Below, piece after piece: positions 1 through 10,386 of a DNA stretch of 64,000 nucleotides (positions are counted from its first letter, which is position 1; each line of letters starts with the position of its first letter). A model generated the notes under the pieces. It was not told the origin of the DNA. It was given only the letters and a program-made list of their open reading frames with translations, and did no database searches. Made by a program: the position numbers and the translations under genes. This stretch comes from Desulfobulbus propionicus (GTDB lineage Bacteria; Desulfobacterota; Desulfobulbia; Desulfobulbales; Desulfobulbaceae). Where the stretch lies: assembly GCA_002746685.1 (NCBI GenBank), contig PDQK01000028.1, forward strand, positions 1-64,000, given 5' to 3'.

Positions 1-29
1 TTGATATGAAGTACAGTGAGCTTGCCCAT
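1..29 (-). CDS. Start of a probable P4-type/DUF4102 tyrosine integrase (truncated by window edge; reads MGKLTVLHI...)
   Basis: ATG at 29-27 (minus) preceded by GAGGGA Shine-Dalgarno-like sequence; N-terminus MGKLTVLHI resembles MGKLT- starts of tRNA/tmRNA-targeting integrases; gene lies just past the ssrA 3' end in the same orientation. Only 9 codons visible. Confidence 0.45.
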
Positions 30-41
30 GTTCCCTCAAAA

Positions 42-129
42 GGTGTATATTTTACCCCAATATTTGTTTATATTTGGCCATCAGCTTCAATATACACCTG
101 ACTATACACCTTTTTCCCGGATATACACG
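42..129. repeat. Cluster of TATACACC motifs (one inverted GGTGTATA at 42-49; direct at 91-98, 103-110; TATACACG at 122-129), candidate integrase arm-type sites
   Basis: Read directly from sequence; located between putative integrase start and ssrA 3' end. Confidence 0.4.
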
Positions 130-164
130 TTCTTTTTCGAACTTTTTTGAACTAAAAAAGACAA

Positions 165-202
165 CAAAAAAGCCGCAAACCCTTACAGGATGCGACTTTT
201 TT
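165..202 (-). terminator. Bidirectional-looking intrinsic terminator downstream of ssrA
   Basis: AAAAAAGCCGCA ... TGCGACTTTTTT inverted repeat with flanking A/T tracts. Confidence 0.5.
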
Positions 203-233
203 GAACTTTAACGAACTATAAAGTTTTTATAAC

Positions 234-593
234 TGGTGGAGGCGCCGGGAGTTGAACCCGGGTCCGGAAACTCTCCCCTTATGTGTCTACATGCTTAGTT
301 TCGGGATTGAATCTCGTGACCGGGTCTCACCCGAAACAGGGATAATCGGTCACCAGCCTGATAAAGTCTCATCAACCGCGCCTCAGGCGCTCGCGCTTGA
401 CCAGCCCGCGAGGTCGACGCCCCAAATCCTGTCATGCAGGCAGAGACAGGTGGAGCGGCACAGCAGGACTAAGCTGCCAGTGCGTAGTTATAATCGTCTG
501 CGATTATATTTAAAATGCGTCAAGTTTACGAGTTGACGACAACTCGACATGCAACATAAGCTTCAATATCCCCGTCGAATCCGTTTCGCCCCC
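234..593 (-). ncRNA. ssrA: tmRNA (transfer-messenger RNA), tag peptide ADDYNYALAA
   Basis: Minus strand 5' GGGGGCGAAACGGATTCGACGGGG and 3' GGGTTCAACTCCCGGCGCCTCCACCA; acceptor ends pair; tag ORF GCA GAC GAT TAT AAC TAC GCA CTG GCA GCT TAG at 501-469. Confidence 0.97.
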
Positions 594-641
594 TTATTTT
601 TTGAATGTTTTTGTGATGTTGTGTGATTTCGTGCAACTACG

Positions 642-1097
642 TTATTCACCGCGACGCAGATCCCGGTCAATGTCTCGTTTGGATTGTTTTTCCTTTAACG
701 CTGCCCGTTTATCATATAATTTTTTCCCTCGAGCAAGGGCTAATTCCACCTTGGCCTTGCCATTTTCCTTAAAATAAATCTTGAGCGGGATAAGCGCAAT
801 CCCCTTTTCATGCATTTTTCCAATCAGTTTGCGCAATTCCTGGCGGTGAAGCAGTAATTTTCTCACCCGTAAAGGGTCCTGTACCATGGTGGTGGTAAAC
901 ACGTAGGGTGAAATATGGACATTGTAAAGAAACAGCTCGCCATTTTTCATCTGGGCATAACCATCTTTCAGATTGCTTTTGCCAGCTCTCAATGATTTCA
1001 CTTCCGGCCCTCGTAACACGATCCCGGCCTCAAAGGTCTGGTCTATGTGATAATCGTGAAATGCCTTTTTATTTTTACAAACAACTTTAATCCCCAT
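642..1097 (-). CDS. smpB: SsrA-binding protein SmpB
   Basis: 151 aa; [41 protein letters not shown] is canonical SmpB; adjacent to ssrA. Confidence 0.97.
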   Translation of the reverse strand: MGIKVVCKNKKAFHDYHIDQTFEAGIVLRGPEVKSLRAGKSNLKDGYAQMKNGELFLYNVHISPYVFTTTMVQDPLRVRKLLLHRQELRKLIGKMHEKGIALIPLKIYFKENGKAKVELALARGKKLYDKRAALKEKQSKRDIDRDLRRGE

Positions 1098-1110
1098 ATT
1101 CCTAACTCAG

Positions 1111-2931
1111 TTAAACTTCCCGTGTAACCCGCACTGCCTCGGAAACTGTGGTCAACCCGTTTTGTACCTTACGCCAGGCATCCTCGCGCAAGGTGGACAT
1201 GCCTTCCCGGATAGCGATCTGACGCAGCTCATCTGTGGATGCCTTTTCAGAGACCTTTTGCTTTAAAATTTCTGACATGGGAAAAATTTCAAACACGCCG
1301 ATCCGGCCAAAATAGCCGGTTCCCCTGCAGTGGCGACACCCTTCACCCCGATACAGTTCATAGCTTTTTTTGTCCCCCACTGGAAAACCCAGCTTGAGCA
1401 GCTCATCCCCTTCCACCACATAAGATTCCTTACATTTTGGGCAGATGCGCCGCACAAGCCGCTGAGCAAGCGCTCCAAGCATGGTGGAAGATATCAAAAA
1501 CGGTTCCAGTCCCAAATCTTCAAGCCGGATGATGGAGGAGACCGCATCATTGGTATGCAGCGTTGAAAACACCAGGTGACCGGTCAGGGCAGCCTGAACT
1601 GCATAGGCCGCGGTATCCATATCGCGAATCTCACCAATCATGATCACATCCGGGTCCTGGCGAAGGATGCTGCGCAAAATAGTGGAAAAGGTCACATCAA
1701 TCTGCGGCTGGACCGCGATCTGGTTGAACTCCTCATGGACCATTTCCACCGGATCTTCAACGGTGATGATATTTCTTTCCGGGCTTGCCACCTGCTTTAG
1801 CGTTGAATAGAGGGTGGTGGATTTACCGCTGCCAGTAGGACCAGTAACCAGCATAATCCCGTGTGGTGAATTCATGAATGTGTTATACACCACCCGGTCG
1901 CGCTGGGAGAATCCAAGGTCATCTAAATTCTGAAAAATGACGTCGGAATCCAAAATCCGCATAACCGTCTTTTCACCAAAGGCTACGGGTACAGTTGAAA
2001 CGCGAATTTCCGCTTCTCCCTCACCTTCCAGCCTGCCGATTTTAATCCGTCCGTCCTGGGGGCGACGTTTTTCGGCAATATCCATCCGCGCCAGAGATTT
2101 AATCCGAGAACTGATAGCTGAATGCACCGCCTTGGGCAGCTTATAAATAGTGTGGAGCACGCCATCAATCCGAAAACGGATCATACACACATCGCGCTTG
2201 GGCTCCACATGAATATCACTGGCTCGTTGCTCAAGGGCGTAGCTGAACAGGTGGTTTACCGCAGTTTTAATGTGCTGGTCGGTGGACGTCAGCTCTTTAT
2301 TGGAAGCCAAGCGAACATACTGCTCCAAATTCCCGATATCCACGGTAGATACGGTTTCGCTGCCACCAAACTGGGTTTCTGCGGCGGTGATGGAGCGCTG
2401 GAAACCAAAAAACTCAGCCAGAATTTTTTTAATATCGCTCCGGGTCGAGAGGTAGGCACGAATCTTGACCTGATTTGCCCGCTCAATGTCGGCTAAAGCC
2501 CCTTTTTTATCCGGATTATAGGTGACCACCTCAAGGACACCATCACGCAGCCCAAAGGGCAGGATCAGGTGATTCACCGCAAAGGAGCGAGGGATGGTTT
2601 TGGTGACAATATCCATATCCAGCTCAAGCGGATCAAGCTTTTTAAATGGAATTTTCAGCCTGCGTCCCACCGCCCGCATGATGGTTTCTTCAGTTAAGGT
2701 CTCTTCATCTGAGCCGGGAATCGTGAGATTCAACGATTCGATAATGGCGACAAGGTCAGGATAGCCACTCTCAAACCGCTGTTTGTCTCCCTTGCGCCTG
2801 CCTCCAAACTGGCGTAAGAGTTTCTGGCGCTGCTTTCCTTTTTCAAGCGTGACAAACTGGCGCTGGTCCTCACTGAGCAACCCTTCTGCAACGAGAAGTT
2901 CGAGGAGTTTATCACTGTTAAGAAAGCTCAT
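1111..2931 (-). CDS. GspE/PilB family type II secretion / type IV pilus assembly ATPase
   Basis: 606 aa; Walker A GPTGSGKSTTLY, Asp box, CPKCKE...CRHCRGTGYFGRIGVFEI zinc region. Confidence 0.93.
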   Translation of the reverse strand: MSFLNSDKLLELLVAEGLLSEDQRQFVTLEKGKQRQKLLRQFGGRRKGDKQRFESGYPDLVAIIESLNLTIPGSDEETLTEETIMRAVGRRLKIPFKKLDPLELDMDIVTKTIPRSFAVNHLILPFGLRDGVLEVVTYNPDKKGALADIERANQVKIRAYLSTRSDIKKILAEFFGFQRSITAAETQFGGSETVSTVDIGNLEQYVRLASNKELTSTDQHIKTAVNHLFSYALEQRASDIHVEPKRDVCMIRFRIDGVLHTIYKLPKAVHSAISSRIKSLARMDIAEKRRPQDGRIKIGRLEGEGEAEIRVSTVPVAFGEKTVMRILDSDVIFQNLDDLGFSQRDRVVYNTFMNSPHGIMLVTGPTGSGKSTTLYSTLKQVASPERNIITVEDPVEMVHEEFNQIAVQPQIDVTFSTILRSILRQDPDVIMIGEIRDMDTAAYAVQAALTGHLVFSTLHTNDAVSSIIRLEDLGLEPFLISSTMLGALAQRLVRRICPKCKESYVVEGDELLKLGFPVGDKKSYELYRGEGCRHCRGTGYFGRIGVFEIFPMSEILKQKVSEKASTDELRQIAIREGMSTLREDAWRKVQNGLTTVSEAVRVTREV

Positions 2932-3036
2932 ACAATTAACCTGTTACAAAAAATACGCCGGATACATGTACCTACAAAATGAGGTAGATAACTCCGAAGG
3001 GAAAAGTATAAAAAGTATAGTGTGCCGCTGACACGC

Positions 3037-3657
3037 TTACAGCAGAAATTGTATCAACACAAACCCACCTAGTAATACTACCAGAAAAACAATGGTGAGG
3101 ATATTAAAATAGCGGTTAATAAAATGCTGCACCGGTGCGCCAAACTTATAGATCAGGCCAGCAACAAGGAAAAAGCGTGCTGATCTGGCCAGGATGGACA
3201 TAAACACAAAGGTGACAAAGTTAATGTTGAAAGCACCTGCTGTGATGGTGAATAACTTATATGGCAGCGGGGTAAAACCTGCTGCACCAACAGCCCAGGC
3301 ATCGTAGCGTTGATAAAGCTCCTGGACCGTTGCGTATTTACCCTCCAGACCGTACATATCCAGGATGGATTGTCCCAGGGTGTCCATGAACCCAAGCCCC
3401 AATCCATAGCCGATGATCCCGCCGACAATCGAACCCACCGCGCAGATTGCAGCAAATGTAAACGATTTACGGGGCGCTGCCACGCAAAGTGCAATCAGAA
3501 AGACATCTGGCGGGAGAGGAAAAAAGGAAGATTCAGCAACAGCGATAAAAAACAGTGCCCAGATACCTGCAGGGGTCTGAATCCACTCCATGCACCGGTT
3601 ATAAATCCGTTGCAGGAATGAATAGTTACGCTCGACCATTGGATTCTTCCCACCCAT
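3037..3657 (-). CDS. YqaA/DedA-like (VTT/SNARE-associated domain) membrane protein
   Basis: 206 aa, multiple TM helices, GIIGYGLG motif region typical of YqaA family. Confidence 0.8.
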   Translation of the reverse strand: MGGKNPMVERNYSFLQRIYNRCMEWIQTPAGIWALFFIAVAESSFFPLPPDVFLIALCVAAPRKSFTFAAICAVGSIVGGIIGYGLGLGFMDTLGQSILDMYGLEGKYATVQELYQRYDAWAVGAAGFTPLPYKLFTITAGAFNINFVTFVFMSILARSARFFLVAGLIYKFGAPVQHFINRYFNILTIVFLVVLLGGFVLIQFLL

Positions 3658-4294
3658 GGGTACCGATTAAATCCACAAAACGGACATGTTCAATGGTTTG
3701 GACATCCATATTTTCCCCAGCCTTTACCACCAGTTGCAACTCCTGAACCCCCTGATTCCCAACCGGAATGACCAATCTGCCGCCATCCGCCAGTTGCTCC
3801 AGTAAAGGTTCTGGTATTTTAGGGCCACCGGCAGTGACGACAATGGCGTCAAAGGGCGCCTGATCTGCCCAGCCGCTGGTGCCGTCATCAATGCGGGAAA
3901 CGATGTTGTGGTAACGCAGCTTATCAAACACCCGACGCGCTTTACCAAGCAAGCCGTCAATCCGCTCAATGGTATAGACCCGCTCACAGAGCCTGGAAAG
4001 CAATGCTGCCTGGTAGCCAGACCCTGTCCCTATTTCCAATACTCGCTCGGAGCCCTGTAACTGAAGTGCTTCGGTCATGAGCGCTACAATATAGGGTTGG
4101 GAAATGGTTTGCCCGCTGCCAATAGGAAGGGGAAAATCGCTGTAGGCACTGGCCTGCATGGCATCTTCCACAAAAAGATGCCGGGGCACGGTACCCATGG
4201 CATCAAGCACTCGCTGGTCAGCAATACCACGGGCCACAAGCTGCTCTTCAACCATCCGTTCACGGTATATTTCAAAGGTGGAAGGGCTGCTCAC
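3626..4294 (-). CDS. pcm: Protein-L-isoaspartate O-methyltransferase
   Basis: 222 aa; MVEEQLVARGI...PRHLFVED...PIGSGQTISQPYIVALM...VLEIGTGSGYQAALLS. Confidence 0.96.
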   Translation of the reverse strand: MSSPSTFEIYRERMVEEQLVARGIADQRVLDAMGTVPRHLFVEDAMQASAYSDFPLPIGSGQTISQPYIVALMTEALQLQGSERVLEIGTGSGYQAALLSRLCERVYTIERIDGLLGKARRVFDKLRYHNIVSRIDDGTSGWADQAPFDAIVVTAGGPKIPEPLLEQLADGGRLVIPVGNQGVQELQLVVKAGENMDVQTIEHVRFVDLIGTHGWEESNGRA

Positions 4295-4671
4295 TTGACT
4301 TCTTCCCAGGTAAAATCATCAACCCAGTCCTGATCAGACTCTTTAAATGTCCGAAACTCACAAAGGGTGACCACATCATCCTTGACCTTTATAACAATCA
4401 TTTCATAGCCTTCCGTGCCTGTCCAGGAACTTACCACGGGCATGTGCCCTAAAAACCCGGGAAGATCCTCGTAATAGACATATTCCACCTCTTGTGGTGA
4501 AATTGTACGTCGTCCGTTGGGTTCCCCCAGATAACGGTACAAATCTTTTTTTGTCGTTATACCGGGCCTAACCAGCGAGGCATCGGAAGCCAGATGACGT
4601 ACTTCCTTTGAATAACAGCCGCCAAGGAGCAGCAATGCTGCCGCCAGAATCAATATATTTCGCATGAACAC
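4291..4671 (-). CDS. Small outer-membrane lipoprotein, SmpA/BamE-like
   Basis: 126 aa; lipobox LLLLGGC; GITTKKDLYRYLGEPNGRR. Confidence 0.6.
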   Translation of the reverse strand: MFMRNILILAAALLLLGGCYSKEVRHLASDASLVRPGITTKKDLYRYLGEPNGRRTISPQEVEYVYYEDLPGFLGHMPVVSSWTGTEGYEMIVIKVKDDVVTLCEFRTFKESDQDWVDDFTWEEVK

Positions 4672-4773
4672 CTCCTGAGTTTACTTCAAGTCCACGCAGA
4701 AACTTGAAATGAAAGGAGCATAAAGCAAAAAGTAACAACGTACACAAGAGAAGGTTGTAACTGTTTGCAGCTA

Positions 4774-4817
4774 CAAAAAAAGGTTGTGTCCATATATCGC
4801 GAGCACAACCTTTTTTC
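4774..4817 (-). terminator. Intrinsic terminator downstream of htpG
   Basis: AAAAAAAGGTTGTG ... CACAACCTTTTTT inverted repeat. Confidence 0.7.
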
Positions 4818-4905
4818 AAGTTAAGAGTAAAGAGCGGGCTTAAGCCATAGCTCCCAGCAGCAAAGCTTTCCACTTATAAGGGAGCCATGGCAATTGAGGC
4901 ACCGG

Positions 4906-6786
4906 TTACTGCCCATCATCAACAGCGCGCTCAAGGATTTTGTAGTTGCGGCTTACCATTTCCATGGGATCGATGACCAGTCCTGCCTGGATAAGCGCGT
5001 TATCATAAATTTGATCAACAATAATTCCGGCAAAATCAGCATCACTGTCTTTTAGCGCCACAAGTTTCTTCATCAGCGGGCTGGAATCATTGATTTCCAT
5101 ATCCTTTTTGGAAGACATACCAAGCCCGACCTCCTGACCAGAGGCTTGCATGATGCGCTCCATGGAAGAGGTCATGAACCCGTCCACATTGACGATCATA
5201 GCGGGGCTGTCTACCAGACGAGTAGATGTTTTTACTTCCTGGATCTTGTCACCAAGGCGTTCTTTGATCCATTTGCATAAGGCTTCCAGCTGATCTTTGG
5301 GCAGCGCTTCTTCCTGTTGCTCTTCAGGTTTATCGGCCTCATCGGTTGTTTCAGGCAAGCGAATATCTGCAGCATCTGCGGAGACCAGTTTCTTGCCATC
5401 ATATTCGCCCAGGTGGTTTAAGACAAAATCATCGATAGGCTCCAAGGTGTAGAAAATCTCGATCCCGCGCTTTTTAAACATCTCAACGTACGGACCATTT
5501 TCCACCGCGCCCCTGCTTGGCCCGTTGATGAAGTAAATCTTATCCTGTCCATCCTTCATCCGGCTGATGTAGTCATCCAGGGAAATCATCTGGCCTGGCT
5601 CACTTTCAGAGGATTCAAAACGGAGCAACTTGCCCAGATCATCACGGAACTCAAAGTCAGAGGTCACCCCTTCTTTGATAAAGATACCAAAGGTCTTCCA
5701 GAACTCCTGGTACTTATCGCTGTCCTTTTTCGCTTCTTCATTTAAAAATTTAATAAAACGCTTGGTCAACACTTTACGGAGTTTGTACACCAGAGCGTTG
5801 TCCTGGAGCGACTGGCGGGAGATGTTCAGGGGCAGGTCTTCTGAATCCACCACCCCTTTCAAAAAACGCAGCCACTCAGGGAGGATGTTTTCACTGTGCT
5901 GATCAATGAGCACCTTCTGGCAGTAGAGATTCACACCGGGCTCCATCCGGCCCATGCCTGCGATCTCAAAATTTTCTTTGGGGACATAGACCAGCGCATT
6001 AATGGCCAGCGGTGCGTCTGCTGAGAAGTGAAGCCGGTAGGTGGGCTCGTCCACGGCATTGCCCACAAACTTATAAAAATCCGTGTACTCTTCGTCGCTG
6101 ATTTCGCTTTTAGAACGGGTCCAGATGGCTTGAACCGTATTAACGGTTTTGCCTTCCACCTTTACTGGAAAGGGTACAAATGTAGAGTACTGCTTAATGA
6201 TATGCTCGATGGTGAATTTAGTGGCATAGTTATGGGCATCTTCCTTAAGCTCAATAATGATCTTGGTCCCCCGATGGAGCCCCTCACAAGGGCTGATGGT
6301 ATAGGTACCGCCACCATCAGATGCCCACTCATAGCCCTCACTGCCATCCCAGGAGCGGGTCTGCACCCGAACCTTGTCCGCAGCCATGAAAACCGAGTAA
6401 AAGCCAACTCCGAACTGACCAATCAGGCTGACATCCTTTTTGACGGCCTCTGCAAGCTCATCAAAAAACGTTGAAGAACCAGAGTGAGCAATGGTGCCCA
6501 GGTTGGTTTCCAGCTCGTCTTTGGTCATCCCGATGCCGCTGTCGGCAATGGTCAGGATATGCTTTTTATCATCACATGCAATGGTAATCTCAAGGGGTGC
6601 GTTGGCGTCAAACTCAATTTCTTCCACCAGGCTCTGGTGGCGAAATTTCTCCAGCGCATCAGCTGCGTTTGAGACCAATTCCCGGACAAAGATATCGCGC
6701 TCGGTATACAGGGAGTTGATGACGATATCAAGAACCTTTCTGGTCTCGGCCTGAAATTGTTTGGTTTCGACCTGTGCTTCAGCCAT
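4906..6786 (-). CDS. htpG: Hsp90-family molecular chaperone HtpG
   Basis: 626 aa; ELVSNAADALEKFR, DSGIGMT, GQFGVGFYSVFM. Confidence 0.98.
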   Translation of the reverse strand: MAEAQVETKQFQAETRKVLDIVINSLYTERDIFVRELVSNAADALEKFRHQSLVEEIEFDANAPLEITIACDDKKHILTIADSGIGMTKDELETNLGTIAHSGSSTFFDELAEAVKKDVSLIGQFGVGFYSVFMAADKVRVQTRSWDGSEGYEWASDGGGTYTISPCEGLHRGTKIIIELKEDAHNYATKFTIEHIIKQYSTFVPFPVKVEGKTVNTVQAIWTRSKSEISDEEYTDFYKFVGNAVDEPTYRLHFSADAPLAINALVYVPKENFEIAGMGRMEPGVNLYCQKVLIDQHSENILPEWLRFLKGVVDSEDLPLNISRQSLQDNALVYKLRKVLTKRFIKFLNEEAKKDSDKYQEFWKTFGIFIKEGVTSDFEFRDDLGKLLRFESSESEPGQMISLDDYISRMKDGQDKIYFINGPSRGAVENGPYVEMFKKRGIEIFYTLEPIDDFVLNHLGEYDGKKLVSADAADIRLPETTDEADKPEEQQEEALPKDQLEALCKWIKERLGDKIQEVKTSTRLVDSPAMIVNVDGFMTSSMERIMQASGQEVGLGMSSKKDMEINDSSPLMKKLVALKDSDADFAGIIVDQIYDNALIQAGLVIDPMEMVSRNYKILERAVDDGQ

Positions 6787-7051
6787 GATGGTACACCTCT
6801 TTTCTTCTGTTTATGGTTAAAAACGGAGCTCTTCAGCTGGTGTGGAGCCTTGGTCTTTGCGAATTATGCTGAACTCCAAAAGTGTTTTTTCACCAGACCA
6901 GGAGTCGGCTATCATGTTTAAATAATAGCATTTTTATCCAGCACACCAACAAGCTGCTTTCAATTATTCGGCGAACATGGTAAGCACGATTGACCCGCTG
7001 TCAAGAGAGTGACAGCCTACCATTCTTACCCCACTCAACCTTCTGTTAATC

Positions 7052-8455
7052 ATGGAAAATCAAACGTATGACGTGGCTATCATTGGAGCCGGTTTATCAG
7101 GGCTTGCAACTGCAGCATTTATCCTGGACCAATCACCGGACAAACGTATCCTGTTGCTGGAAAAAAGCCATCGTGTCGGAGGTGCGATACAGAGCTATCA
7201 GGAACGTGGCTACATGGCTGAATGGGGGCCCCACGGGTTTCTTGATCACTGTGAGGAGAGCAACCGCCTGGTTCAACTTGCTGGACTTGAAAAAACAAAA
7301 AAGCTTGCCCCCCTGGGTGAATTTGTTCGCTATGTGTGCCTGGATGGCGAGCTCAAATGCATCCCCCAGACTCTGCCCAAAATTATCAGAGAACCACTGA
7401 TTCCTTTTTTACACAAGCTGCGGTTTGCAGCAGAGTGGACCAGACCACCGCTCACTGGAAACCCCACAGTGGCCCAATGGGTGGAGCACCGTTTTGGCAA
7501 GGCGATTCTCCCCTTTGCCGATGCAGTATTTACCGGAACCTATGCTGGCGATATTCACCGTTTGAACATTGATGCGGTTATGCCTGGAGTACGGGATCTT
7601 GAGCTAAACCAGGGGTCTGTGTTGAAAGGTGCCTTTTCCATGATGCGGCAAAAACGTAAAAAAGGAGGCAAGAAGAAAGGTTTACCTGCCATGACCAGCT
7701 TTACAGGCGGCATGCAGGAGCTTCCACAAGCACTTGCAGCAGTACTGAGGGAGAAAGCAGCATTGCAAACCGGAGTGGAAGTGACAGCCATTGCCAAAAC
7801 ACCGCATGGGTGGCAGGTGAGCACCCAAGAGCATACTTTTGCCTCTACGGAGCTGGTGGTGGCCCTGCCGGTTAACCAATGCCTTCCGCTGATGAAAACA
7901 CTGCCCATACCCCAGCCGCAGAGGTACCAGATTCCAGAGGCCAGGATTGTTTCGGTCCTGCTGGGTTTTGGCCCTCAGGCTGATATCCCCTTTGGCTTTG
8001 GTTACCTTACTCCAGAGCAGGAAAACCGTTTTGCCCTGGGAGCCCTTTTCTCCTCCCACATGTTCCCCAAACGAGCTCCTGAGGGCTATCAGCTGCTGGA
8101 AATCCTGGTCGGCGGCAGGCGTCACCCAGAGCGCCTGGAGCTTGCTGACCAGGAACTGATCAATGGTTCCTATACAGACCTGCGCGAGCTTATCCACCTC
8201 CCCACTCCGCCGGTTTTCAGCGCTGTCTTGCGCTCCCCACACGGAATCCCCCAACTGGAAGAAGGCTATACCGAGTTGCTCAAGTGGCGGAAGCAGTGCA
8301 TGCTCAGCGACCCAACCCTGCATATCTGCGGATTTGGCTGGAAGGGCATTGGGCTCAATGATATGACCAAGGAGGCAAAAAAAATGGCTCAACGGGTTAT
8401 TACCCATCAGGCCAATGTCTCAGAAAAAAGTGCAGTGAAAAAGGTCTACTTTTAA
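7052..8455 (+). CDS. hemG: Protoporphyrinogen/coproporphyrinogen oxidase (FAD-dependent, HemY/HemG family)
   Basis: 467 aa; N-terminal GAGLSGLATA dinucleotide-binding motif, HRVGGAIQSY, LPVNQ..., C-terminal GIGLNDMTKEA. Confidence 0.88.
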   Translation: MENQTYDVAIIGAGLSGLATAAFILDQSPDKRILLLEKSHRVGGAIQSYQERGYMAEWGPHGFLDHCEESNRLVQLAGLEKTKKLAPLGEFVRYVCLDGELKCIPQTLPKIIREPLIPFLHKLRFAAEWTRPPLTGNPTVAQWVEHRFGKAILPFADAVFTGTYAGDIHRLNIDAVMPGVRDLELNQGSVLKGAFSMMRQKRKKGGKKKGLPAMTSFTGGMQELPQALAAVLREKAALQTGVEVTAIAKTPHGWQVSTQEHTFASTELVVALPVNQCLPLMKTLPIPQPQRYQIPEARIVSVLLGFGPQADIPFGFGYLTPEQENRFALGALFSSHMFPKRAPEGYQLLEILVGGRRHPERLELADQELINGSYTDLRELIHLPTPPVFSAVLRSPHGIPQLEEGYTELLKWRKQCMLSDPTLHICGFGWKGIGLNDMTKEAKKMAQRVITHQANVSEKSAVKKVYF

Positions 8456-8470
8456 TCCCAGCTGTTCCCT

Positions 8471-9790
8471 CTACCCTTCTAACTTTGAGCAGAGCAGCTC
8501 AATCTGCTTGCGGGTGCTGTTTTTGCGGGACATTTCATGGGTAATAACCTTGATGGCATGGAGCACCGTGGAATGATCCCGATTATAGAGTCCGCCAATA
8601 TCTGCCAGAGATTCCTGGGTAAATTTGCGGGTCAGGTACATGGCGACCTGGCGAGGATAGGTTACGGTACGTTTTCTTGAGCGCGATTGCAATGCATCTT
8701 TGCTCACGTTGAACTGCTCGCCAATGAAATCACAAATACTTTGCCCGGACAGCTCACTATTGCAACAGACAATAGTAGAGAGCACCTCTTTCACCATGGC
8801 CAGATCTGGTGGCTGCTGACGTAGACTGGATTTAGCCTTAATGCCAATAATGGCACTTTCTACCCGTCGAATATCGCCCTTGACCATTCTGGCCAAATAA
8901 TCGATCAAATCGTCAGCCAAAGCACAATCATTGCATTTGAGCTTATGGGTAATAATCCGTACCCGGGTTTCGTAATCCGGACACTCTATCCCGGTAACAA
9001 GCCCTGAGGTCATCCGGCTCCTGAAATCCTCATCCAATCCCTTGAGCTTACCCGGGGCCAGAGCTGAGGTGAGGATAACCCGTCGTCCGGATTTAATCAG
9101 ATAATCCAAAATGGTATTCAGCTCTTCCTGGGTTTTCGTTTTGCCCACCAAAGTGTGGACATCTTCAACCAGCAGCAGATCACAGCTGTTGATGTATTTC
9201 CTGGAGAAATTTTCCATGGAGTTGGCACGCAGATTATTCACCATCTCCGCAGTAAATTGCTGGGCAGTTACATACTGCATCCTGGTTGCAGGAGCTGAAG
9301 AGAGCACCTCATGAACCACAGCCTGAGTGAGGTGACTCTTACCAAGACCAGTAGAAGAATTCATAAACAGGCAGTTGCCATAGGTATTTACCCCTTTTGC
9401 CAAGGCAGAACACGCGGCCTGGGCAAGCAGGTTTGATTCACCCACCATGAACTGATCAAAGGTAAAGGCCGGATGCAGCGATCTATAGCTGGACCTGTCC
9501 ACACTCACCCCTGGCAGACGCAACTGTTGCTTGTGCCGATCTTCCAGTTGAAGCACTGGCTCACTGGCAACCTGCAGGGATATATCACTGCTCAACCCCA
9601 ATGCATTGGCGGTTTGTTTCATCCCAGCCAGGTAGTGCTCTTCCACCCAGGCACAAAAATAACGATCTGGACCAACCAGCTCAATTCGCTGCTCATTTTG
9701 CTCTACACACTCCAGCGGCTTGATCCATAAATCGAAATCGCTTTGAGTAAGAGATGCATGCAAAGAGGCTTTGATGGTGTTCCATATCAT
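8471..9790 (-). CDS. dnaA: Chromosomal replication initiator protein DnaA (start re-set to MIWNTIKASL; ORF track extends to 9913)
   Basis: C-terminal domain IV YPRQVAMYLTRKFTQESLADIGGLYNRDHSTVLHAI; AAA+ core NSSTGLGKSHLTQAV; internal ATG at 9790. Confidence 0.93.
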   Translation of the reverse strand: MIWNTIKASLHASLTQSDFDLWIKPLECVEQNEQRIELVGPDRYFCAWVEEHYLAGMKQTANALGLSSDISLQVASEPVLQLEDRHKQQLRLPGVSVDRSSYRSLHPAFTFDQFMVGESNLLAQAACSALAKGVNTYGNCLFMNSSTGLGKSHLTQAVVHEVLSSAPATRMQYVTAQQFTAEMVNNLRANSMENFSRKYINSCDLLLVEDVHTLVGKTKTQEELNTILDYLIKSGRRVILTSALAPGKLKGLDEDFRSRMTSGLVTGIECPDYETRVRIITHKLKCNDCALADDLIDYLARMVKGDIRRVESAIIGIKAKSSLRQQPPDLAMVKEVLSTIVCCNSELSGQSICDFIGEQFNVSKDALQSRSRKRTVTYPRQVAMYLTRKFTQESLADIGGLYNRDHSTVLHAIKVITHEMSRKNSTRKQIELLCSKLEG

Positions 9791-10386
9791 AATACTGGTT
9801 TTCCCGATTATGTGTTGTAGTGATAATGTAAAAAAAAGTGGGCAGCAGAAGGCACTGCAAATGGCTTTGATTAAAGTGGCGATAGTTGTACCTAAAAACC
9901 CCAATGAGGTCAAAAACGATATGACCGAATTTCAAAGACCAAATCAAGAAGAATTCAACAAATTTAACGATTACGAAAGATTCAGGATATAGAGCCCTGT
10001 TAGCCCCTATATCCGTAGATTGCCGTCACCTTTGCGTGCATTTTCACAAAATACAGTTTTTTTTAAAAAGTTACATAACAATCAGACACGTTATCAACAT
10101 TTTTTTAACAAAACAAAAACTCTTTATTGCTTAACAAAACTCTACCAAGCTAAAGTATCCTTAATTTTAGGCTTACATAACAGCTGATAGAGATAACCAC
10201 CCTTGGATACTTGATTTTTAAAAAAATCGAGGCATAAAAAAAATGTGCTTATTTCTTCTCCCGGTGTAAATCTCATGAGCCGCCCCATCAATTAAGACGA
10301 GTTATTACCATTGCGATATCAACAGGTTACAACACACCAAAGACCTCATATCCTCCCTAAATCACAGGGTTTTATCAATGCGCTCA

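Noticed and set aside
252-536. 94-aa ORF on + strand
   Set aside because: Lies antisense to and inside the tmRNA gene; not a protein.
1576-2496. Long + strand ORFs antisense to the PilB/GspE gene (and many similar antisense ORFs across the window)
   Set aside because: Shadow ORFs opposite well-supported coding genes with no recognisable domains.
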